Source of the DNA: an uncultured Alphaproteobacteria bacterium
GTDB lineage: Bacteria > Pseudomonadota > Alphaproteobacteria > Caulobacterales > Caulobacteraceae
Length of the DNA stretch: 12,762 nt
Reading direction: 5' to 3'
NCBI GenBank assembly: GCA_903928755.1
Contig: CAIYSH010000277.1
Coordinates: 1 to 12,762, forward strand
Shown here piece by piece: positions 1-6,333 of this stretch; the stretch's first letter is position 1; each line of letters opens with the position of its first letter. Made by a program: the position numbers and the translations under genes. Below the pieces are notes generated by a model. The model made no database searches. It saw only the letters and a program-made list of their open reading frames with translations, and had not been told where the DNA came from.

Positions 1-9
1 ACTTAGCAG

Positions 10-291
10 ATGTATCATGGGGCAGGAAAGCGCGGCATTCACGATGTCTCTGCCATTCCGGCAAAGGAAGCCGATACCTATACTCAGGAATTATGCAACA
101 ATATCAAAGATAAAAATATTGAAGTCTATACGGTTGCCTTTGCAATCACAGGAAACCCTGACGCCATGAAACTGGTACAGTCCTGCGCAACCGACCCTGC
201 TCACTTCTTTAATGCTGCAGACCAGACGGCTCTGCTCAGCGCGTTTTCGCAGATCGGAAAGTCCATCCAGAACCTGCGCCTCTCGCATTAG
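10..291 (+). CDS. C-terminal part of a TadG-like vWA pilus-assembly protein
   Basis: The 93 visible residues resemble the C-terminal end of von Willebrand A proteins of the TadE/TadG group, which help build Flp (Tad) pili at the cell envelope. The supporting features are a segment reading IEVYTVAF, a conserved CATDP motif, and a closing helix ending in IQNLRLSH, typical of this family's last residues. The MIDAS-containing N-terminal part lies outside the window. A TAG codon sits in frame at 4-6, directly before the readable part, so this is either a remnant or pseudogene, or a piece cut off by a nonsense change or frameshift further upstream. The ATG at 10 is therefore only the first Met after that stop and probably not a natural start. 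Base use is unusual: about 48% GC over the first 240 bases and about one third at 61-120, far below its neighbours. It ends two bases from the convergent deacetylase gene. Confidence 0.6.
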   Translation: MYHGAGKRGIHDVSAIPAKEADTYTQELCNNIKDKNIEVYTVAFAITGNPDAMKLVQSCATDPAHFFNAADQTALLSAFSQIGKSIQNLRLSH

Positions 292-293
292 AG

Positions 294-1067
294 TTATGTC
301 GAGACAGGCGCGAGCAGGGCCCCGCCAAGTAGGTCCTGGAGCCTGGGAGTCGCCGGATAGGGATGATGGCGGTACTGGCGGAAGCCTTCTGCCAGGGCGA
401 CACCGAACAGTCGGCCCTGCCGTCGCGTCCACCTCTCGAGCGATGCCTGATGATCGGCAATGCCATGCTGGCGGGCCACCCACTCATCCTGGCTGACATG
501 GGCGGCCAGCATGGCCTGCTTGGTCGGAAAGACCGTCGCCACATCGGCACCGAAATCCGGCACGACCTTTTGGCCCTGCCGGTCGCGGCCTCCAATCGGG
601 TCCATGAAATAGAGATGGGGGATCGCTGGAAGCGGGGCCGCCTCTCCGGTCCTGTAATTCGGTACCGATGCCGCGAAACAGGCATCGCGGACAAGCTGAC
701 TGACCGCCTCATGATCGGGATGGTAATCGGCGGGCGACGCCGTCAGGACCAGGTCAGGCCGGGCCAATCTTACGACTTCGGTCACGGCGCGGCGGCAGGC
801 GTCATCATTGAAAACACCAAGATCGGGCAGGCCGGCGCAGGCATAGTCGGCACCAATGATCGCTGCGGAAGCCTTGGCCTCCGCCATTCTGATCAGGGCG
901 GTTTCCTCCGGGGGCGTCGTATCCGATCCGCCCTCTCCAGCTGTGGCGGTGGCGCAGACGATCTCGACGCCACGGGCGACCAGCAGGGCGAGGGTCCCGG
1001 CGCACAGGGTCTCTATGTCATCAGGATGGGCATGAAACGCCAGAACCCTGACTGGTCTTGTCGCCAT
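294..1067 (-). CDS. PIG-L/LmbE family zinc-dependent deacetylase
   Basis: This predicted cytosolic 257-residue enzyme belongs to the PIG-L/LmbE family, which removes N-acetyl groups from GlcNAc-type substrates (GlcNAc-PI, mycothiol and bacillithiol precursors, antibiotic sugars). The N-terminal AHPDD motif (residues 13-17, zinc ligands expected at H14 and D17) and the HPDHEAV motif (116-122, third ligand H119) are both intact, and the length is normal for the family. I place the start at 1067 because a GAGGG ribosome binding site lies five bases upstream; earlier in-frame Met codons at 1094 and 1079 lack this. No signal peptide or membrane segment is visible. It lies 84 bp downstream of the thiolase-like gene on the same strand, with a strong hairpin between them. 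The true substrate cannot be read from sequence. Family assignment is firm, role unknown. Confidence 0.9.
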   Translation of the reverse strand: MATRPVRVLAFHAHPDDIETLCAGTLALLVARGVEIVCATATAGEGGSDTTPPEETALIRMAEAKASAAIIGADYACAGLPDLGVFNDDACRRAVTEVVRLARPDLVLTASPADYHPDHEAVSQLVRDACFAASVPNYRTGEAAPLPAIPHLYFMDPIGGRDRQGQKVVPDFGADVATVFPTKQAMLAAHVSQDEWVARQHGIADHQASLERWTRRQGRLFGVALAEGFRQYRHHPYPATPRLQDLLGGALLAPVST

Positions 1068-1101
1068 GTCTGCCCTCATTCGACTTGCCCACAAGGAAAG
1101 C

Positions 1102-1129
1102 CTGCACCCGGGACCAATCCCGGGTGCAG
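1102..1129 (-). terminator. Perfect 12-bp hairpin between thiolase-like and deacetylase genes
   Basis: The arms ctgcacccggga and tcccgggtgcag form a perfect 12-bp stem around a 4-base ccaa loop. Read on the minus strand, the stem is followed by a mixed pyrimidine run, GCTTTCCTTG, which is a weak U-tract. It begins about 22 bases after the thiolase-like stop codon, where a terminator would be expected. Only about 34 bases separate it from the deacetylase start. A fully separate deacetylase promoter would therefore have to overlap it, so partial read-through is possible. Confidence 0.65.
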
Positions 1130-1151
1130 CACAATCCGGGCCGCTCCGGAT

Positions 1152-2291
1152 CTACGTCTCGTTGGAGAAGATCACCGTGCCGCTGGCGGCGAACATGCCT
1201 CCAACACCATGGGCCACGCTGACCTTGGCGCCTTCGATTTGTGCGGCCGCTGTTCCACGCATCTGGCGGACGCTCTCCTGCAGGGCATACATGCCGTACA
1301 TGCCAGAGTGCATGTAGGACAGACCGCCCCCATTGGTGTTCAGGGGCAGCTTGCCGCCAATGGCCGTATTGCGTTCATTGATGAAGTCCCTGGCCTCGCC
1401 GGGCTTCACGAAGCCCAGGTCTTCCAGGCCATAGAGGGGCAGGTGGGCAAAGGCGTCATAGATCATCAGGTGATCGACATCGGCGTGCTTGATTCCGGAT
1501 TCCTCGAAGGCCTTCTTGCCCGAGACCCGGAAGGCCTTGGACGAGGTAAAGTCCTCCATCTGGCTGACCATCGGGGTCTCGACGCTTTCGCCGGTGCCCA
1601 GGATGTAGACAGGCTTCTGGGGGAAATCCTTGGCCCGCTCGGCGCTGGTCAGGATCAGGGCCCCGCCGCCGTCGGTGACAAGGCAGCACATGAGCATCCG
1701 GAAGGGCCAGGCGATCATCGGCGAATTCAGAACATCGTCGACCGTGATCGGGTCCTTGAAGCTGGCCCGGGGATTTTTCGCCGCCCATTCGCGCTGGATG
1801 ACGGCAACATTGGCCAGGTCGGCCTCGGTCACACCATAGGTCTTCATGTAGCGAAGGACCGGAATGGTGAACATGGTTGGCGGGCTGGTCACGCCATAGG
1901 GCATTTCAAACTGGCCCATCAGACTGGATGGCGCACGACCAAATCCTCCAGCGCCAACCCTCGACCGACCGGATTCACCATGGGTGATCAGGACGGTCTT
2001 GCAGAGGCCCTCATTGATCGCCGCGGCGGCATGCCGGACGTGCAGCATGAAAGAGCATCCGCCGACACTTGTGCCATCGGCATAGGTAGGCGTGATGCCA
2101 AGATAGTGCGCCAGCTCAACAGGACTGATGCCAGCTGTGGCAACGCCATCAATGTCGGAGGGCTTGAGGCCTGCATCCTTCATGGCGTTCAGGGCCGCAT
2201 CTGCATGCAGGCCGATGACGGAAACGTCCGGAATCTTGCCAAGACGGGTGGTTTCGGCGGCCCCGACGACCGCAACGCTTTTCGGTTTCAT
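1152..2291 (-). CDS. Thiolase-fold lipid-transfer protein (SCPx/Ltp-like)
   Basis: This 379-residue protein belongs to the thiolase superfamily, in the branch of acetyl-CoA acetyltransferase/SCP2-thiolase-like and Ltp aldolase proteins that act on CoA thioesters of long or branched substrates. C79 in a GGCS motif sits at the position of the classical nucleophilic cysteine. H328 in MHSG matches the conserved catalytic histidine. The C-terminal cysteine motif of true thiolases is replaced by H361 in HGVGG, as in SCP2-type members. A YDAF motif (278-281) is also present. The start at 2291 is preceded by a GAGGGGA ribosome binding site nine bases away; the longer reading frame to 2420 would overlap the upstream gene. 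It is the second gene of a pair with the DUF35-type protein. Whether it cleaves beta-ketoacyl-CoA (thiolysis) or beta-hydroxyacyl-CoA (retro-aldol) is not settled by the sequence. Confidence 0.88.
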   Translation of the reverse strand: MKPKSVAVVGAAETTRLGKIPDVSVIGLHADAALNAMKDAGLKPSDIDGVATAGISPVELAHYLGITPTYADGTSVGGCSFMLHVRHAAAAINEGLCKTVLITHGESGRSRVGAGGFGRAPSSLMGQFEMPYGVTSPPTMFTIPVLRYMKTYGVTEADLANVAVIQREWAAKNPRASFKDPITVDDVLNSPMIAWPFRMLMCCLVTDGGGALILTSAERAKDFPQKPVYILGTGESVETPMVSQMEDFTSSKAFRVSGKKAFEESGIKHADVDHLMIYDAFAHLPLYGLEDLGFVKPGEARDFINERNTAIGGKLPLNTNGGGLSYMHSGMYGMYALQESVRQMRGTAAAQIEGAKVSVAHGVGGMFAASGTVIFSNET

Positions 2292-2304
2292 AGGTCTATT
2301 CCCC

Positions 2305-2709
2305 TCAGCCCTTGGCCGGTTCGAACAAAGGCAAAGAAATATCGTCTGTCTGCTTGGCGAAATGCACCTGCATGGGCATGTCCAGCACCAGGGCCTCCGG
2401 CGTCTGCGGGCAGCCGACAATATTGGTCATCATCCGCGGCCCTTCATTGAGCTGGACCACGGCAATCGCATAGGGCTCGGTACCCATGTCGGGGCGCGGC
2501 CGGTGATTGATCACGTAGGAATAGAGGATGCCCTTGCCGCTGGCCTTGTAGACCTCGACATCGCGGCTGGCGCACTTCGGACAGAAATCGCGCGGTGGAA
2601 AATAGGAGTGCTTGCATTCGGTGCAGCGCTGCAGACGCAGTTCGCCATCCCGGCATCCTTCCCAGAAATGCCGGGTTTCCGGCGTGGGTTCAGGCAACAT
2701 TCGAGCCAT
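2305..2709 (-). CDS. DUF35-type zinc-ribbon/OB-fold acyl-CoA-associated protein
   Basis: This 134-residue protein has the two-part build of the DUF35 family: an N-terminal rubredoxin-like zinc ribbon with four cysteines (C29, C32, C43, C46; CTEC and CPKC) followed by an OB-fold region from about residue 55. Known family members bind acyl-CoA and form complexes with a thiolase-fold partner, as in steroid side-chain degradation (ChsH2 with Ltp2). The thiolase-like gene begins 13 bp downstream on the same strand, so the usual partnership is preserved here. The start at 2709 has a GGGGA motif 11 bases upstream; a second Met three codons later is an alternative. The preceding 120 bp carry a small hairpin and probably the promoter of the pair. 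Family call is firm, substrate unknown. Confidence 0.88.
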   Translation of the reverse strand: MARMLPEPTPETRHFWEGCRDGELRLQRCTECKHSYFPPRDFCPKCASRDVEVYKASGKGILYSYVINHRPRPDMGTEPYAIAVVQLNEGPRMMTNIVGCPQTPEALVLDMPMQVHFAKQTDDISLPLFEPAKG

Positions 2710-2744
2710 TTGAAAAATCGTCCCCAATTGAAATGCGTCGTCTT

Positions 2745-2762
2745 GGCGTCCGCTTGGACGCC
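2745..2762. other. 7-bp hairpin upstream of the DUF35-type gene
   Basis: The arms ggcgtcc and ggacgcc form a perfect 7-bp stem with a 4-base loop. There is no T-run on either side, so it is a poor intrinsic terminator for the upstream kinase gene. It lies 36-53 bases before the DUF35-type start and could be leader structure or an operator. It may be chance in GC-rich DNA. Confidence 0.35.
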
Positions 2763-2829
2763 GCCGCAGCAAAGCTCAGGCAGAGGTCATTGTCGATACT
2801 CGGCGCAGGAATTTGTCAGCGCGACGCCG

Positions 2830-4836
2830 TCAGGCCTGGGCGTGCCTTACCCAGGACACATCGGCCTGTTCACTGCCGGGGGCCCATTTCACCAGGGACA
2901 GGACGAGGTCACGAGGACTGATCGGCTTGACGATGAGATCATCAAAACTGCTGTCCAGGCTGCCATCGGCAAGTTCCGTATCGGCGCTGAAGGCCAGGAT
3001 CGGAATATGCTGGTTGGGCCCCGGTCTGGATCTGAGGCGCTTGAGGGTTTCCGGACCACTCAGGCCAGGCATGCGGATATCCAGCAGGATGACGTCAAAG
3101 GGCATGGCCGCCGCTTCGGCAAGCGCCGTATTTCCGCTGTCGGCGCAGGTCACCACAACGCCGAAGGGTTCAAGAACGGCCCGGGCCAGATCCCGGTTTG
3201 CGCTGTTGTCGTCGACGATCAGCAGACGCACGCCTTCAAGACCAGCGGTTACCGGGCTGTCCAGGACCTTTACCGCCGACTGTGCCGCCGGGGCCGCCAC
3301 AGTGACATGGAAGGTCGATCCCACCCCCGCCGTGCTGCGTACCCCCACGCCGCCGCCCATGGCTTCGGCAAGCCCCTTGCAGATGGCCAACCCCAGGCCG
3401 GTTCCGCCATGTTTGCGGGTTGAGGATCCATCGACCTGACTGAAACGCCGGAACAGATGGGCCATCTGGGCGTCATCCATGCCAACACCCGTATCGGCGA
3501 CCTCGACACGGACCTGACCGAGAGGCGCCAGGTAAGCAAGCCGCACCGTCACAGATCCCACTTCGGTAAACTTGACGGCATTGCCGATCAGATTGAGCAG
3601 AATCTGACGCAACCGATCGGAATCGACCGTCACATAGGCTGGCACCGGTCCGTCGATTTCCAGACCCAGCGTGATGCCTTTTTCATTGGCCTCAGGGATG
3701 AACATGGCCAGGCTGTCTTCCACCAGGGGCCGCAGCTCGGATGGCCTGGGGCGGAATTCGACCTGCTCGGCTTCGAGTTTGGAAAAGTCGAGAATGTCAT
3801 TGACGATGGCCAGCAGGGCACGGCTGCCGGAGGTGATCCGGTCCAGGTGCTGACGGGCGGTGGAATTCAGGTCCTGCCGTTCGGTCAGCAGACCCGCAAA
3901 TCCGATGATGGCGGTCAGAGGCGTCCGGATTTCATGGCTCATATTGGCAAGGAAGGCGGATTTCACGGCCAAAGCGGACTCGGCTTCCTCGCGGGCCTTG
4001 GCCAGCGCGGCCTCCATGGCCTTACGCTGGGTGATGTCCCGTGCAACGTCATGGAATTCGATCAGTTCCCGGGTATCCGGATCATAAACCGTGCTGGGGC
4101 GGGTCTCCAGCCAGACGACAGACCCGTCTTTGTGATGCACCCGATATTCGCAGCTGAAGGGCGCAGCCCCCGGACCCGCGGCAATGTGGTCCCTGAAGGA
4201 ATCAATAATCCTGCCGACATCGTCTGGGTGCATGACCGAGACGGCGGTCTTGCCTATCAGTTCCTCTGGATCATAGCCCAGCACGGTCTTCACCGACGGC
4301 GACAGGAAGCTGAAACGGGTATTGCGGTCGTAGCAGACGATGATGTCATTGGCATTTTCAGCCATCATCCGGAACCGCAACACGCTGCGGGCAATGCGGA
4401 CTTCAGTCGCCCGGCGTTCACTGATATCACGCAGGCTTTCCTGCAGTCCGACCAGCGCGCCGGTCAGCGGATCATGCACACACTGCAAAACACTTTCGAC
4501 CCACAGTATGGCACCATCCTTGCGGACCGCACGGAATTCAAGGCGCAACGGCGGCTCCCCGCTCCCCCTGGCAACATGTTCTTCCACAGCGTCCCGGACA
4601 CGGCCCCGATCCTCTGCATGAATGAAATCAGGACGCGCGCCGATGAGTTCGGACGGCTCAAATCCCAGCGCGCCAAGACTTGACGGCGAGACATAGGTCA
4701 GGACGCCATCTGGCGAACTGCAGCAGACCACATCCAGCATATGGTCCGCCATGCGCCTGAAACCCTCCAGGTCATCTGCCGCCAAAGCCTTCAGGCTCTT
4801 GGTCTCTGGCTTTTCGTGGTCATCGAAAACCGACAA
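2830..4836 (-). CDS. Soluble hybrid sensor histidine kinase (PAS-PAS-HisKA-HATPase-REC)
   Basis: This 668-residue hybrid kinase shows, in order, two PAS domains (about 22-142 and 152-272), each with a PAC-like end (RDISERR, RDITQRK), and a HisKA dimerisation domain with H301 in MSHEIRTPL as phosphorylation site. An HATPase domain follows (N419 in the N box, D448 in DTGVGM, GGTGLGL at 477-483), then a receiver domain (about 536-655) with acidic D542/D543, phospho-acceptor D586 in LLDIRMP, S617 and K637. No signal peptide or membrane segment is visible, so it probably senses an intracellular cue, through a cofactor or ligand that cannot be named. The best start is TTG at 4836; no in-frame ATG or GTG lies between it and an upstream stop, and a weak GGGTGAG site precedes it. 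The receiver implies a phosphorelay through an unlinked phosphotransfer protein. No response regulator or phosphotransferase partner is present nearby. Confidence 0.95.
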   Translation of the reverse strand: MSVFDDHEKPETKSLKALAADDLEGFRRMADHMLDVVCCSSPDGVLTYVSPSSLGALGFEPSELIGARPDFIHAEDRGRVRDAVEEHVARGSGEPPLRLEFRAVRKDGAILWVESVLQCVHDPLTGALVGLQESLRDISERRATEVRIARSVLRFRMMAENANDIIVCYDRNTRFSFLSPSVKTVLGYDPEELIGKTAVSVMHPDDVGRIIDSFRDHIAAGPGAAPFSCEYRVHHKDGSVVWLETRPSTVYDPDTRELIEFHDVARDITQRKAMEAALAKAREEAESALAVKSAFLANMSHEIRTPLTAIIGFAGLLTERQDLNSTARQHLDRITSGSRALLAIVNDILDFSKLEAEQVEFRPRPSELRPLVEDSLAMFIPEANEKGITLGLEIDGPVPAYVTVDSDRLRQILLNLIGNAVKFTEVGSVTVRLAYLAPLGQVRVEVADTGVGMDDAQMAHLFRRFSQVDGSSTRKHGGTGLGLAICKGLAEAMGGGVGVRSTAGVGSTFHVTVAAPAAQSAVKVLDSPVTAGLEGVRLLIVDDNSANRDLARAVLEPFGVVVTCADSGNTALAEAAAMPFDVILLDIRMPGLSGPETLKRLRSRPGPNQHIPILAFSADTELADGSLDSSFDDLIVKPISPRDLVLSLVKWAPGSEQADVSWVRHAQA

Positions 4837-4863
4837 GATCTGCTGCTCACCCGAAGATTGTTC

Positions 4864-4875
4864 AGGACATGTCCT
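4864..4875. promoter_or_regulatory. 12-bp perfect palindrome upstream of the kinase gene
   Basis: AGGACATGTCCT is a perfect palindrome located 28-39 bases before the TTG start of the hybrid kinase, within the probable promoter. On the plus strand the context GTTC-N7-GTCC (4860-4874) is one base from the alphaproteobacterial LexA box GTTC-N7-GTTC. It may be a binding site for a dimeric regulator; the identity is a guess. Confidence 0.35.
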
Positions 4876-4888
4876 AACCTCACCAGCC

Positions 4889-4903
4889 CTAAACAGGGAT
4901 TAA
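4889..4903 (-). promoter_or_regulatory. CtrA-like half-perfect site TTAA-N7-TTAG
   Basis: Read on the minus strand the sequence is TTAATCCCTGTTTAG, matching the CtrA consensus TTAA-N7-TTAA at seven of eight positions. It lies about 53-67 bases upstream of the hybrid kinase start. CtrA control of signalling kinases is common in Caulobacterales, but a single near-match is weak evidence. Confidence 0.3.
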
Positions 4904-4927
4904 TTGCACGCGCCTGATCTGTGAAAA

Positions 4928-5308
4928 TCAGACCGGGGAGCCTGGGGCCAAGCGGCGCGCGGTAGACGCCACCAATTCCGCCCATATTTCGGCTTCGGCG
5001 CGGGAATCACGACCCTCGACCTCAACATGCCGCTCGATCAACAGGGCTCTCAATCGGGCATTTTCTGCGGACAGGGTGGAAATACGGATGTCGAGATCCT
5101 CGCCGGGTATGGTCAGCAAGCTCCGGATTGAACGGTTTTCCAGGGCGAGATTATGGGCAGCTTCATCCCACTGGCGGCCGGCTATGGCCAGCAGGGCGGC
5201 GGTCAGTCCCAGGGCACCTGCCCGGTCAGCTGGCGGAATGTCCGGCGCAGCATTGCGGGCCACAAGGGCCGACAGTTCGATCAGGACCTCGGAAATGTCC
5301 GGCTTCAT
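4928..5308 (-). CDS. Small helical protein coupled to the APH-fold kinase
   Basis: I do not recognise this 126-residue protein with certainty. It is predicted to be mostly helical: an N-terminal helix (about 5-20), a hydrophobic Ala/Leu-rich helix (31-60, too polar at its ends to be a clear membrane span), and a likely coiled-coil stretch (about 70-98, STLSAENARLRALL). It ends with a further helix and a Pro-rich tail. Its ATG (5306-5308) overlaps the kinase stop codon in an ATGA, so translation is coupled. Small proteins of unknown function (for example DUF6285) often follow APH-fold kinases in acyl-CoA dehydrogenase clusters, and this one occupies that place. Direct membership in that family is only a possibility. 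A stable complex with the kinase, or a role in its folding, is a reasonable inference. The gap of 91 bp to the next gene suggests the operon ends here. Confidence 0.75.
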   Translation of the reverse strand: MKPDISEVLIELSALVARNAAPDIPPADRAGALGLTAALLAIAGRQWDEAAHNLALENRSIRSLLTIPGEDLDIRISTLSAENARLRALLIERHVEVEGRDSRAEAEIWAELVASTARRLAPGSPV

Positions 5309-6333
5309 AAATGCCCCATGACCTTGAGAATGGCCCGATCCTGAGCATTCTGCAGGGCCCAGGGCGGGTAGACCATGATCGGCTCACGATTGCCGCCGTC
5401 GATCCAGGCCCTGGCTGAGGACACCCAGATGGCCTGCCCCTTGACACAGTTGAACAGGGTCCACCACTGCAGGGCTGCAGGGTCAGCCTTCAGGCCGCTT
5501 GACCGCTCCCAGATGGCGACAGCCTGCGCATTGGGCACCAGACCGCCTGCCAGGTCACGCCCGAACGTCCAGACAGGATTCAGGCTCCAGCCAAGATCTT
5601 CAAGGGGGTCCCCAAGGTGGGCCATTTCCCAGTCCAGAACGCCATGAATCTCACCTGTCTGGTCGAACAGGAAGTTTCCGGTCCGATAGTCGCCATGAAC
5701 CACGGCAAGACGCTCTGGCGGCGGCGGCGGGTTGGCCCGCAGCCAGCGAATGGCGGCCCGGGTTATGGGCAGGGGTTCCGTCTGGTCATCATCCAGCACC
5801 CCCTCCCAATAGCCTAGCTCCCGGGACCAGCAGGCCTCAGGCGCAACGGCGGCCATCACCGTCGTCAGACCCAGCACGGCGGGATCCGACCTGCCGATCT
5901 CGCCCAGGATCGTCCACTTCCGCTCTGCCAGTTTTTCATGGGCGGCGAGATAGGGCTCCGTCCAGAGCAGGGCCGGCGCCGCCTGAAATCCCTCGATCTC
6001 GGCAGCGATGAAAAAGGGATGATCCAGGGCCCCGGATGACTCCTCCAGCCACAGCATTTCAGGCACCGGAACCGTCGAGCCGAAAAAGGCCCGATAGGCC
6101 TCGAACTCGATCCTGCGTTCGGTGTCGATCAGACTGGCAGGAGGATCACGACGCAGGATCAGCGCACGCGACTGCAGGGCACCGGACTCCTGCCAGGACA
6201 GCCGGAACCGGTAGGTTTCCCGGGAAGCCCCTCCCGAAATCCTTGCCAGCCCGCTGACCCGGAGGTCGGAAGCATGCGGCATGCGCCCGGCCAGATAGTC
6301 CTCGATCCGAGCCTCCAGGCCCATGGACGTCAT
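5305..6333 (-). CDS. APH-fold phosphotransferase (ACAD10/11- and LvaA-like kinase)
   Basis: This 342-residue kinase has the aminoglycoside-phosphotransferase/choline-kinase fold. The nucleotide loop is at about 31-43 (RISGGASRETYRF), the catalytic Brenner motif HGDYRTGN spans 213-220 (base D215, metal ligand N220), and the second metal-binding aspartate is D234 in LDWE. All catalytic residues are present. In bacteria this branch usually sits among acyl-CoA genes rather than resistance genes; characterised relatives (LvaA, the ACAD10/11 kinase domain) phosphorylate the hydroxyl of 4-hydroxyacyl-CoAs. I chose the ATG at 6333 because it overlaps the P450 stop codon as ATGA; the longer frame to 6489 runs inside the P450 gene. 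The downstream small gene overlaps in the same way. Antibiotic resistance is unlikely given the context. The hydroxylated substrate could be the product of the adjacent P450. Confidence 0.9.
   Translation of the reverse strand: MTSMGLEARIEDYLAGRMPHASDLRVSGLARISGGASRETYRFRLSWQESGALQSRALILRRDPPASLIDTERRIEFEAYRAFFGSTVPVPEMLWLEESSGALDHPFFIAAEIEGFQAAPALLWTEPYLAAHEKLAERKWTILGEIGRSDPAVLGLTTVMAAVAPEACWSRELGYWEGVLDDDQTEPLPITRAAIRWLRANPPPPPERLAVVHGDYRTGNFLFDQTGEIHGVLDWEMAHLGDPLEDLGWSLNPVWTFGRDLAGGLVPNAQAVAIWERSSGLKADPAALQWWTLFNCVKGQAIWVSSARAWIDGGNREPIMVYPPWALQNAQDRAILKVMGHL

Noticed and set aside
2292..2420. N-terminal extension of the thiolase-like protein
   Set aside because: It would overlap the DUF35-type gene and gives an Arg/Cys-rich stretch unlike the family; the ATG at 2291 has a good ribosome binding site.
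363..2450. A 695-codon open frame on the plus strand
   Set aside because: It runs antisense to the deacetylase, thiolase-like and DUF35-type genes, all of which have intact family motifs and ribosome binding sites. Its product has no recognisable domain. Long antisense frames are expected in GC-rich DNA.
2128..4683. Long plus-strand open frames (2128-3423 and 3457-4683) opposite the hybrid kinase
   Set aside because: They mirror kinase coding bias on the other strand and show no domain of their own.
5305..6333. Aminoglycoside resistance gene
   Set aside because: The fold is shared, but this branch sits in a P450/acyl-CoA setting and resembles hydroxyacyl-CoA kinases rather than resistance enzymes.
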